DNA from: Subtercola sp. PAMC28395
GTDB taxonomy: Bacteria > Actinomycetota > Actinomycetes > Actinomycetales > Microbacteriaceae
NCBI RefSeq assembly: GCF_018889995.1
Contig: NZ_CP076547.1
Location: 1,240,001 to 1,304,000, forward strand
Direction: 5' to 3'
DNA: 64,000 bases
Made by a program: the position numbers and the translations under genes. The notes under the pieces were generated by a model. The model did not search any database, was not told the origin of the DNA, and saw only the letters and a list, made by a program, of their open reading frames with translations. Below are positions 42,631 to 50,132 of the stretch, in pieces. How positions within the stretch are numbered: position 1 is the stretch's first letter; every line of letters begins with the position of its first letter.

Positions 42631-43671
42631 GTGAGCGGCGGGCGCCCATCGGGCCAGGCAGTTCTACTCATTATTGCGCTCGTCGTTGGTTCGGTCACGG
42701 CTGGAGCGGTTTCGGCGACAGGGGCTACGGCGGACGCTGCGGGCGTCACTGCTTATGCTTCGGCGGCTTCGGGTGGAGCTACCCTGAGCGGGCGGACGGC
42801 AACGGCGAGCGTCACGCCCACACCGAGCGTGACGCCGACACCGAGCGTCACGCCTAAGCCCACCGTCACGCCGAAACCCACTGTTCCCCCTACGCCGACG
42901 ACGACACCGAAGCCGACGGTTACTCCGGCGCCAACTATCACTCCGGTGCCTACCGTGACGCCGAAGCAAACGGCCACACCAACTCCCACTCCGACGCCGA
43001 CCCCGACTCAGCCTGCACCGCCACTGACACTGGCTGCGAAGTACTCTGCGTATGTGACGGCGCTCGCCACGGACTATTTGGGGCGCACGCAGTCGGCGCA
43101 GGAGAAAGCGACATTCACGAATCTGCTTCAGACGGGCACGAAGCGGGGTGTGATCGCAAAGGCGTTTGCTACGAGCGATGAGTATCGGATCATCCGGATC
43201 AAAGCGGCGTACACGACGATTCTGGGTCGTGTGGCGGAGCCTGCCGGAGTCAGTACGTGGCTTGCGGCGATGCGTGCGGGGCAGATCACGACAGACGGCA
43301 TCGAGATCGCGCTGTATGCGTCGCAGGAGTACTTCCAGTTGCATGGTTCGACGAACTCGGGTTTTGCCACGTCGTTGTACAAGAGCCTTCTGCATCGCGC
43401 TGGGAACAGCGCCGAGTATGACTTCTGGGCGTCGTATGCGGCGAAGAAGGGTCGTACGTGGGTTGTGAAGCAGTTCTGGGCTTCGGCGGAGACGACCGGG
43501 ATTCGGGTTGTGCCGATGTATCAGAAGTATCTGGGTCGGGTGCCGACGGCTGCTGAGTTGCAGCAGTCGATTGTGGACGCGCCGCAGGTGGGGGACTCGG
43601 GACTGAGGCAGAGTATCACCGCCGGGAACGAGTACTTCCTGCGGAGTATTGCGCGGTTCGGCGGGCGGTAA
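42631..43671 (+). CDS. Secreted DUF4214 protein 1
   Basis: A 346-residue exported protein. Start GTG 42631, two bases past the phosphatase stop. The signal peptide ([20 protein letters not shown]) is followed by a Thr/Pro repeat stalk (about 65-130) of [12 protein letters not shown] type, then two DUF4214 units: [60 protein letters not shown] and [23 protein letters not shown]4214 is a helical domain of surface proteins with no settled role. Coupling to a tyrosine phosphatase is unusual. Confidence 0.85.
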   Translation: MSGGRPSGQAVLLIIALVVGSVTAGAVSATGATADAAGVTAYASAASGGATLSGRTATASVTPTPSVTPTPSVTPKPTVTPKPTVPPTPTTTPKPTVTPAPTITPVPTVTPKQTATPTPTPTPTPTQPAPPLTLAAKYSAYVTALATDYLGRTQSAQEKATFTNLLQTGTKRGVIAKAFATSDEYRIIRIKAAYTTILGRVAEPAGVSTWLAAMRAGQITTDGIEIALYASQEYFQLHGSTNSGFATSLYKSLLHRAGNSAEYDFWASYAAKKGRTWVVKQFWASAETTGIRVVPMYQKYLGRVPTAAELQQSIVDAPQVGDSGLRQSITAGNEYFLRSIARFGGR

Positions 43672-43706
43672 GGCAGCATGCACTGCCCTGACTAGGAGGC
43701 AGCTGG

Positions 43707-43862
43707 CTACTGGGTGAAAGCTACGACCACGAGAGCTACCGTTCCGCCAACAAGCACTACGCCGACGGTCACCTGCACAACGAGGTTGTGCGAGAATTTG
43801 TGCCACGTCGACGTGAGTTCTGGCCGCTCGAAGGGCTTGTCGGCTCGTTTTGGGGGGCTCAT
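43707..43862 (-). CDS. Small single-span membrane protein A
   Basis: A 51-residue protein starting at ATG 43862 and ending TAG 43707, with a hydrophilic N-terminus (MSPPKRADKPFERPELTSTW) and one transmembrane helix (QVTVGVVLVGGTVALVVVAF) ending close to the C-terminus. GAAAG lies five bases before the start. It converges with the DUF4214 gene, their stops 36 bases apart. It shares size and layout, but not sequence, with the small proteins at 44428 and 49570. Confidence 0.6.
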   Translation of the reverse strand: MSPPKRADKPFERPELTSTWHKFSHNLVVQVTVGVVLVGGTVALVVVAFTQ

Positions 43863-44427
43863 TGGTGCTTTCGGTTCTGCGCCGGTATTTCGGCTTTGGG
43901 CTGTGCGGCGCTGTAGGCACTAAACGATACGCGAGCATGAATCATTAAGCATCCCCCCTTGTTGGGTGCACACTCCGTGAATTCTTTGCGAATTCGTTGG
44001 TTCATGCTCTGCTTGAATTCAGACTCACTACTTCTTCGGAGCGGTGACGGGAGCGGATTGGTGGCGCGCGCGCACAGATCTTCGTCTTCTGACACCCGCA
44101 ATGTGTGCGTTCGCTGCGGCGCTTTCGTCGGTGACCGATGAAATCAGGCGGCAGCGGGTCGTGACTGCTGTGGACATGCTCGTCGGGGTCGACTATTGTC
44201 ACCTTGACCTGGCACATCGACCGGCACTCGGGGTTCGGCGGGGATGCCGAAATGCGGCGCACGGTGGTCTGGGTGCATGACCGCGCTCCCAGTCAGATGC
44301 GAGGCGTCGCTTAGATCTTGCGCACGCTTTGAGGCTTGCCTCGGCCGGGGCCTGAGGCTGAGGCTGAGGCTGAGGCTGAGACTCGGACGCGGTTATTGCT
44401 GTCGCTACTGTTGCGTTGCGCCGCGCC
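43863..44427. other. Intergenic region with a hexanucleotide repeat
   Basis: About 565 bases without a supported gene. Frames on both strands look random. It includes the repeat at 44352. Confidence 0.5.
44352..44382. repeat. TGAGGC hexanucleotide repeat
   Basis: About five copies of the six-base unit CTGAGG in a row. No coding frame is associated, so it is probably a slippage-prone simple repeat. Confidence 0.8.
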
Positions 44428-44562
44428 TCAGGGGCGCTGCGTGAGAGCCACGCCCACGAGGGCGGCTGTGATGAGACCGGCCGGGATGAGGACCGAGAGT
44501 TTCACGATCATCCCAACCCGTGAGGCGTGGTTGTCGTTCAACTCTGAACTTTGCTGTGCCAT
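44428..44562 (-). CDS. Small single-span membrane protein B
   Basis: A 44-residue protein starting at ATG 44562: a polar N-terminus (MAQQSSELNDNHASRVG) and one helix (MIVKLSVLIPAGLITAALVG) ending VALTQRP. A longer frame upstream to 44871 is Pro/Arg-rich and looks random. GAGAAACGGG before the ATG could be the ribosome site. The layout matches small protein A. Confidence 0.55.
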   Translation of the reverse strand: MAQQSSELNDNHASRVGMIVKLSVLIPAGLITAALVGVALTQRP

Positions 44563-45022
44563 GGGACTGCCCGTTTCTCGGCCTGCGAAACCGATGAAGA
44601 TGAAACGCTTTTCTGCGTAGGCCGCACCCCCGATGGTGTGGCCGTTCCGAAGGTATCGCATGGGGCGCGGCGGTGGGGGTGCTCTGGCGGATTGGGTGAC
44701 CCCCAAACCGAGGGGCGGATTCGGGCGTGTTCCGGCGGAACGGTGTTTCGGCAGTCTGGCTTTCTTTCGGACCGTTTGTCGGCAGGACGGCAAGGGGAGG
44801 TGCGGTCGAATGCGGGGTGAGAGTTGGGGGAGTGGGCTCGAAGCGATGTCGGGGCAGCTTTTCAGGCCCAAGGATTTTCGAGAAGATGTTCGGCTCTGTC
44901 GGCTTCGAGGCAGTGAGGGGCGCGCGCGCCGATCCGGTACGCTGAAGCCGATACGCCAGTGAAGGCGCGTCGGTTAGTGCCGGCATTGGGCATTGGGCAT
45001 TGGGTAGTGGGGCGGGGGCGCC
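44563..45022. other. Intergenic region upstream of DUF4214 gene 2
   Basis: 460 bases with no supported gene. Near 44985-45005 the heptamer GGCATTG/GGGCATTG repeats three times just before the GTG start at 45023. Confidence 0.5.
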
Positions 45023-47032
45023 GTGGGTCGATCGTTTGTTCGTGTTTCGGCAATCGCGGTTTCGTTGAGTCTGGCGGCGGTGTTCGTTCCGGGGGCGTCT
45101 GCCGAGGGGACCGTGCCGACGCCGACGCCGACGCCAACCGCTTCTTCGAAGCCTGGATCGGTTGCGACGCCGAGTCCGAGTGCGACACCGACTTCTTCTT
45201 CGGCGGTGATTCCGGCGGCCACGCCGACACCAACTGTTCCACCGGCACCAACTGCCACACCGATACCAACTGCCGGTGTTCCGGCCGGCAAAACGACTGC
45301 TACGCCGAGCCCGAGCCCGAGCCCGACTCCGAGCCCGAGCCCAAGTCCGACTCCGACGTCGAGTGCTACGCCGACGGCAGGTGCAACGCCGTCCCCCCAG
45401 GCCACGACCTCTGGGTTCACGGTGAGTGGGCACGTGGATCTGGGGTCGTCCGGGCATCCTGCGGGCGTTGGAGATATGGCGATCTGGTACTGGTATTACG
45501 ATGCGGGGGCGTGGACGCCGCTTGATTACGATGCAAAGATCACCACGGATGCCGCGGGGAATTTCGTTCTGCCAGTGGGGGATCACGACACTGTCGCGAT
45601 CGAGTACCACTATCTCGGCACGGGTAATTTCGTCTCGAAGCCTTACGTGGACGATTGGGTAATAAAGCCTACAGACAGTCGGGTCCTCCACCTCACCCAG
45701 AGTGTGACGGCCACTACTGTTGTGCTTGCGGTCGGGGCCCAGATTTCGGGGACGGCGCGGGGCACACGGGGGCAGGTGCTGGCCGGGCTGACGGTGTACG
45801 CCATACCGAAGAAGGATGACCCTGGTAATTACGATTCACACATGACAACGACCAAGGCCGATGGTTCGTATTCGCTCATGGGCCTTCAGGCTGATCGCTA
45901 TTCGGTCATCTTCTCGGGCAGGGGAGACGCAGATGAATGGTACTTTTCCCAGATGCCGGGTTCCGATGCCTTCAATCGGGAAGGCGCGGGGCCGGTGAAG
46001 GTGGCTGTGGGTGAGAGCAAGACCGGCTTGGATGCCACTCTCACGGCGGGCGCTATCGTGAACGCGCCCGTGAGCTGTCTCACCTGCCTTAGTTCGGGTA
46101 CGGTTCGCGTCTCCCTCGATATTCTGAATCCCTCCACGAAACTCTGGGTGCGCGCTTCGGGCGATTTGTTCACAGCAGACGTCGCGAGATTCACCGATCT
46201 GTACCCCGGTGCCTACCGAGCGACGTTCCACTATGAAGGGCCAGAGGCATACGACGATGTGACCGTCGCTCCGTTCGCGCTGACGGAGGGCCAAAGTTAC
46301 GACCTGCCCTATGTGAACCTGACGCAGAAACCGGTAGCGGCCGCCGGCGTTTCAGCACCCGTTCGGGCATTCATCACGGCCTTGTACTACGACTATCTTG
46401 CTCGCCGGCCGTCGACCGCTGAGGTCGCGTTCTGGGGCGCGCAGCTGGCGCACGGCTCGGGGTCGGGCGTGATCGCCAACGCGTTCGCCCAGAGCGACGA
46501 ATATCGACTGGACTGCATCGATGCGGCGTACAAGAAGGCACTCGGCCGGGCGCCGGACCCAGGAGGGCGTCAATTCTGGCTCGACCGGATGCACAAGGGG
46601 CTCTCCACAACCGACGACATCCTGAAGTCGTTCTACGCATCGGAGGAGCTCGCTCATCGTCGAGGGACCTGGAGCTGGGTGTCGGCCCTGTACCAGTTCA
46701 TCCTGGGGCGGTACTCAACATCAGGCGACGATACGAACTGGATCGCTGCGGGGCGGGCGTATGCGCAGGCGCACGGCGAAGCGGGCAACAGTTATGCCGA
46801 TGGCGCGGATGCCTATTGGGTGGTCGACCAGATCTACGAATCCCGGGAGGCCGCAACCGACAGAGTGCGGGACATGTATGACCAGTACCTCGGTCGTCAT
46901 TGGCCCGGGGACTCGGAGCTGGGGTTCTGGGCGCCGCTCGACCAGCGGTACGGTGACTCGATCGTGCGCGGAGGCTTCACGGGGAGTGCGGAGTATTACG
47001 GGCGGGCGTCGTTGCGGTTCGCCGGAAATTAG
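45023..47032 (+). CDS. Secreted DUF4214 protein 2 with beta-sandwich domains
   Basis: A 669-residue exported protein. A signal peptide (RVSAIAVSLSLAAVFVPGA, cleavage near ASA) leads to a long Thr/Ser/Pro stalk (about 30-130). Next come two or three carboxypeptidase-regulatory-like beta-sandwich domains (FTVSGHVDLGSSGHPAG, AQISGTARGTRGQVLAGLTV, KADGSYSLMGLQADRYSV). A DUF4214 region follows (about 450-669: AFITALYYDYLARRPSTAEV, FAQSDEYRLDCID, ALGRAPDPGGRQFWLDRM). The GTG at 45023 follows a G-rich ribosome site. A second DUF4214 gene within 1.4 kb suggests a surface partnership. Confidence 0.85.
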   Translation: MGRSFVRVSAIAVSLSLAAVFVPGASAEGTVPTPTPTPTASSKPGSVATPSPSATPTSSSAVIPAATPTPTVPPAPTATPIPTAGVPAGKTTATPSPSPSPTPSPSPSPTPTSSATPTAGATPSPQATTSGFTVSGHVDLGSSGHPAGVGDMAIWYWYYDAGAWTPLDYDAKITTDAAGNFVLPVGDHDTVAIEYHYLGTGNFVSKPYVDDWVIKPTDSRVLHLTQSVTATTVVLAVGAQISGTARGTRGQVLAGLTVYAIPKKDDPGNYDSHMTTTKADGSYSLMGLQADRYSVIFSGRGDADEWYFSQMPGSDAFNREGAGPVKVAVGESKTGLDATLTAGAIVNAPVSCLTCLSSGTVRVSLDILNPSTKLWVRASGDLFTADVARFTDLYPGAYRATFHYEGPEAYDDVTVAPFALTEGQSYDLPYVNLTQKPVAAAGVSAPVRAFITALYYDYLARRPSTAEVAFWGAQLAHGSGSGVIANAFAQSDEYRLDCIDAAYKKALGRAPDPGGRQFWLDRMHKGLSTTDDILKSFYASEELAHRRGTWSWVSALYQFILGRYSTSGDDTNWIAAGRAYAQAHGEAGNSYADGADAYWVVDQIYESREAATDRVRDMYDQYLGRHWPGDSELGFWAPLDQRYGDSIVRGGFTGSAEYYGRASLRFAGN

Positions 47033-47058
47033 AGAACTGCGGTCTCTTGGCGTTTGAC

Positions 47059-47149
47059 CGTATCTGGAGTCGACCGTACTGGAGTCGAACGTATCTGTAG
47101 TTGACGTATCTCTAGTTGACGTATCCGTAGTTGACAAACCTGTAGTTTG
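47059..47149 (+). repeat. 15-bp direct-repeat array upstream of the HprK-PqqD gene
   Basis: Five units at 47059, 47075, 47090, 47105 and 47120 follow the consensus CGTATCTGTAGTTGA (the first two with GGAGTCGA variants, the first 16 bp long). A sixth, degenerate unit (47135-47149) runs almost to the ATG at 47155. It fills the whole gap after the DUF4214 gene. It could be an operator array or a recombination relic. Confidence 0.85.
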
Positions 47150-47154
47150 AACGC

Positions 47155-48537
47155 ATGGGGTCGGTTGTCTCGCTCGTCGCGCTGGGTGTGCGTTTTGCCG
47201 TGGAGCTCGAGGGTGTGAGTGCGAGCGAACTCGGGCAGTTCGTGGAGTCGTGGAAGTGGTGCGGGGCCGCACTGAGCGAGTTGCCTGAGGTCGCGGGGGT
47301 GCGTGCGGGTGAGGGTGCGCCGGCGGGTGAGGGTGCGCCTGAAGGGGTGGCGATCATCCGGGCTCGCGTTTTGTCAGGGGCTGTTGGCTCTGCGAGCGAG
47401 CCGCCTCGTCGGGGCGAGGGTGAGGGTGCGGTCGAGAGTGCCGAGAGTGTGAGCCAGCCGCCGCCGGATGTGGTGGCGGCGAACTATCGGGCGCTCGCCG
47501 ACAATCTTTCGGGGCGGATCACGCGCGAAGCGATCGATGCACGCAGGGGTGACCTGCTGATGCTGCATGCGGGCGGAGTTGTCGACCGGGCGACGGGCAA
47601 TGTGATTGCGTTCATCGGGCCGTCGGGGCGCGGAAAGACGACGGCGTCGATCGCGTTGGGGCGGGTGTTCGGGTATGTGACCGACGAGACGTTGGCGATC
47701 ATGGATGATCTGACGGTGTTGCCCTACGGCAAGCCGCTCTCGGTGAAGCTCCCGCCGCCGGAGCTGTGGAAGGACCAGGTCTCGCCGAGCGAGCTGGGGC
47801 TGAATCGGCCGCCGGACGGGGTGGCGCTGCAGCTGGTGGGGGTGGTGATGCTCGACCGGGTGGCAAGTGGCGCGGGCGCGGGCGTGGGTGTTGCTGGCGA
47901 GAGTGATTTTGAAGAGGGTGCTGTTGCGGAGGGTGCTGGCGGCGAGGGGGGTGTCGGCGAGGGGGAGTTGCCGAGCATCCGGAGCGTGGGGCTGACCGAG
48001 TCGATCGGGGAGCTGGTGCCGCAGATCAGTTATCTGCCGGAGCGGGAGCGGCCGTTGCGGCGGTTGGCCGAGGTTTTTGAGGCGTGCGGCGGGCTGAAGC
48101 AGGTGCGGTATCGGGAGGCGACGACGCTGGTACCGCTGTTCGCGCGGTTGTTCGAGGAGGCGGCTGGGCGGCTGGACGTTGGGGGGCCCAGGGCGGCGCA
48201 GAGTGGCGTGCAGGGGGACGATGCGGTCGCGGGCGATCTGGGCCATGGTGAGCAGTTGGCTGGGACGGATGCGGCGCCGGGATATCTCACTGTGGCGCTC
48301 GACGTGCTGCGCGACGGGGAGTCGTTGATCGTGCTGAGTGGCACGACTGTGCGGGTGTTGGCGGGGATCGCTCCGGTGATTGTCGAAGCGGCAGTGGTGC
48401 CCCGCACGGAGGTGGAGCTCATCGATGCGGTGGTCGCCATGCACGGGGTGCCGTCGGATGAGGAGGGTGCTGCGGAATCCCTGGTGCGCGCTGCCGTCGC
48501 GGAACTGGTTGATGCGGGCCTGCTCGCGGTAGTTTGA
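47155..48537 (+). CDS. HprK-like kinase fused to a PqqD-like domain
   Basis: A 460-residue protein. The HprK/PEPCK-like core has LLMLHAGGVV (about 134-143) and P-loop GPSGRGKTT (155-163), then VTDETLAIMDDLTVLPYGKP, where the acidic DD would bind metal. A Gly/Ala/Glu run at 239-271 interrupts the core, and an Ala/Gly/Glu-rich stretch sits at 50-100. The last 85 residues (YLTVALDVLRDGESLIVLSG to VAELVDAGLLAVV) align by eye with the PqqD-like protein at 14271. HprK-related kinases of this class occur with PqqD and nucleotidyltransferase genes in glycan loci; substrate unknown. Only 18 bases separate its stop from the leader ORF of signal peptidase. Confidence 0.82.
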   Translation: MGSVVSLVALGVRFAVELEGVSASELGQFVESWKWCGAALSELPEVAGVRAGEGAPAGEGAPEGVAIIRARVLSGAVGSASEPPRRGEGEGAVESAESVSQPPPDVVAANYRALADNLSGRITREAIDARRGDLLMLHAGGVVDRATGNVIAFIGPSGRGKTTASIALGRVFGYVTDETLAIMDDLTVLPYGKPLSVKLPPPELWKDQVSPSELGLNRPPDGVALQLVGVVMLDRVASGAGAGVGVAGESDFEEGAVAEGAGGEGGVGEGELPSIRSVGLTESIGELVPQISYLPERERPLRRLAEVFEACGGLKQVRYREATTLVPLFARLFEEAAGRLDVGGPRAAQSGVQGDDAVAGDLGHGEQLAGTDAAPGYLTVALDVLRDGESLIVLSGTTVRVLAGIAPVIVEAAVVPRTEVELIDAVVAMHGVPSDEEGAAESLVRAAVAELVDAGLLAVV

Positions 48538-48555
48538 ACGCGGTAGTTTGAACGC

Positions 48556-48600
48556 ATGAACCCGACAACGGCATCGGCCGCGACGAGAAAGCGGTTGTGA
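48556..48600 (+). CDS. 14-codon leader ORF before signal peptidase
   Basis: ATG 48556 encodes MNPTTASAATRKRL and stops at TGA 48598-48600, whose last base is the A of the signal peptidase ATG (48600). Ribosomes finishing it could restart on signal peptidase. The 13 bases before its ATG, GTAGTTTGAACGC, are the same as those before the HprK-PqqD ATG. Confidence 0.4.
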   Translation: MNPTTASAATRKRL

Positions 48601-49487
48601 TGACAGGCTTGGGCGGCGGGTCGGGCGACGGGTTGGGCGAGGGGTTGGGCGAGGAATCAGCGACGCGGGCGCCCGAGGCGGACGATCTGGCTGCGGGTGC
48701 TGCGGGTGCTGCGGGTTCAGCGGGTGCAGCGGGTGGCGCGGGTGCTGCTGGCGGAGGGGGTGGTGCGCGGGGGAAGCGGGCGGGCATCCGGCGCATCACG
48801 GGGAGCTTCTGGTTCAACGTTGTCGCGGCGTTTGTGGTGCTGGCTCTGGTGCAGGCGTTCGTGGTCAAGCTGTACTACGTGCCTTCGGGGTCGATGCAGC
48901 AGACGCTGGCGATCGGCGACCGGATTCTTGTGGACCGGGTGAGCCTCGATTTCGGGGATCCGCACGCGGGTGATGTGGTGGTGTTCACGGCGTCTGACCT
49001 GTGGGGGGAGAAGGCTGCCGCGCCGTCGAATCCGCTGGTGTATGCGGTGAAGTGGCTGGGCGGGGTGTTCGGGGTTGGGCAGAGTCTCGACCACACCCTG
49101 GTGAAGCGGGTGATTGCGGGGCCGGGGCAGACGGTGTCGTGTTGCGACAAGCAGGGGCACCTCCTGGTCGACGGAAAGCCGATCGACGAGCCGTATGTGT
49201 TTCAGGATTTTGAGTTTCAGGCGGGGTCGCTGGATTGCTCGACGGTGCCGGCGTCGCAGCGATGTTTCGGCGAGGTGACGGTGCCTGAGGGGGAGTACTT
49301 CGTGCTCGGCGATCATCGCTCGAACTCGAACGATTCGATTGCGGGGTGCCGGGGGCGTGACCCGGCGGTGCCGGTGTCAGTGCCTGGGGGGGCGGATGAC
49401 GCGTGCCTCAAGATGGTCGGGCGCGCAGACGTGGTCGGCCGGGCGTTCGTGGTGGTGTTGCCGCCAGGACACTGGGGTGGGCTGTAG
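48600..49487 (+). CDS. lepB: Signal peptidase I
   Basis: A 295-residue type I signal peptidase. A Gly/Ala/Glu-rich cytoplasmic N-terminus (about 1-60) precedes one membrane helix (FNVVAAFVVLALVQAFVV). The catalytic Ser is in VPSGSMQQTL (about 98) and Lys in LVKRVIAGPGQTV (about 169). Box E reads GDHRSNSNDS, where most have GDNRxxSxDS. An extra Cys pair (CC in VSCCDKQG) and others near 235-275 are unusual. ATG 48600 (GTG 48597 is in frame) overlaps the leader ORF stop. It would cleave Sec signal peptides of the many exported proteins around it. Confidence 0.94.
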   Translation: MTGLGGGSGDGLGEGLGEESATRAPEADDLAAGAAGAAGSAGAAGGAGAAGGGGGARGKRAGIRRITGSFWFNVVAAFVVLALVQAFVVKLYYVPSGSMQQTLAIGDRILVDRVSLDFGDPHAGDVVVFTASDLWGEKAAAPSNPLVYAVKWLGGVFGVGQSLDHTLVKRVIAGPGQTVSCCDKQGHLLVDGKPIDEPYVFQDFEFQAGSLDCSTVPASQRCFGEVTVPEGEYFVLGDHRSNSNDSIAGCRGRDPAVPVSVPGGADDACLKMVGRADVVGRAFVVVLPPGHWGGL

Positions 49488-49569
49488 GGCGCTGAGCTTC
49501 AGAGGCAGACGGCTGCGCTTTGGAGCGGCGCGCAGTCTGCCTTTCAGCTGGTGTGAGCGTGTGTGTGTG

Positions 49570-49818
49570 TCAGCGGGAGTGCATCAGTGCGATCGTGGCA
49601 AGGGCGACGGCGGCAGCGGCGACGACGATCAGAATCGTGATGGTGATAATGCGGCGGCGTCGGGCGCGAACGAACTGGCGGCGGTTGCGGTCGGTGAGAT
49701 GCGACGTGGGCGAGGTCTGCGCGCGCCCTGTTGATGGCCCCGACTCGATGGGAACGCCTGAGTCACTGGTCTCGACCGCGTGTGCCGAAAGCGGTTCGGT
49801 GATGCTGTTCTCTGTCAC
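49570..49818 (-). CDS. Small single-span membrane protein C
   Basis: An 82-residue protein from GTG 49818. A Ser/Thr-rich polar N-terminus is followed by an Arg-rich stretch (NRRQFVRARRRRI) and one helix (IITITILIVVAAAAVALATI) ending ALMHSR. It converges with signal peptidase and matches the layout of small proteins A and B. No clear ribosome site, so moderate confidence. Confidence 0.5.
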   Translation of the reverse strand: MTENSITEPLSAHAVETSDSGVPIESGPSTGRAQTSPTSHLTDRNRRQFVRARRRRIITITILIVVAAAAVALATIALMHSR

Positions 49819-49866
49819 GATGAAGTTGCCCTATCCCCCAGTAGCCCTCGAAGCGGCTACTCACTG

Positions 49867-49917
49867 AGCGCCTGAGGCGCTGTGAGCGTCATGATCCCCG
49901 ACCCTCACGATCATGAC
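49867..49917. terminator. Two adjacent palindromes, possible terminator or operator
   Basis: AGCGCC-TGA-GGCGCT (49867-49881) and GTCATGATC ... GATCATGAC (49888-49896 with 49909-49917) lie between small protein C and the esterase gene. No T-run follows, so an operator is as likely as a terminator. Confidence 0.4.
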
Positions 49918-49965
49918 GATATCGTGGAGATCGATGCGAATCCTGCAAGAATTCGTCGTCAAATG

Positions 49966-49982
49966 CCCCCACTTCGGGGGTA
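49966..49982 (+). promoter_or_regulatory. C5-N5-G5-TA palindrome upstream of the esterase gene
   Basis: CCCCCACTTCGGGGGTA, 150 bases before the GTG 50133. The bases after the G-run (TAATTTGAGCCG) resemble those at 2619-2630 (TAGTGTGAGCGG). Confidence 0.4.
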
Positions 49983-50132
49983 ATTTGAGCCGAATGCCGT
50001 GAGTTTGCGGCGTGTCTGTACAAATCCTCATGGATCTGAATGAAACCCGTGAAACTCGCTGGCACAGATAGTCGAGTGTGCACATCTTCTGTAGGGTGAT
50101 GTCGCGCACGGAGAGGATGACGGTAGATACCT

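Noticed and set aside
42664..43938. A 424-codon minus-strand frame opposite DUF4214 gene 1
   Set aside because: Its Arg-rich, low-complexity product mirrors the Thr/Pro repeats on the plus strand, and there is no ribosome site.
44044..44280. 78-codon ORF in the region after small protein A
   Set aside because: No homology, poor start and an equally long minus-strand frame; looks like chance.
49867..49917. Riboswitch upstream of the esterase
   Set aside because: Two simple palindromes only; I could not fit a known aptamer fold.
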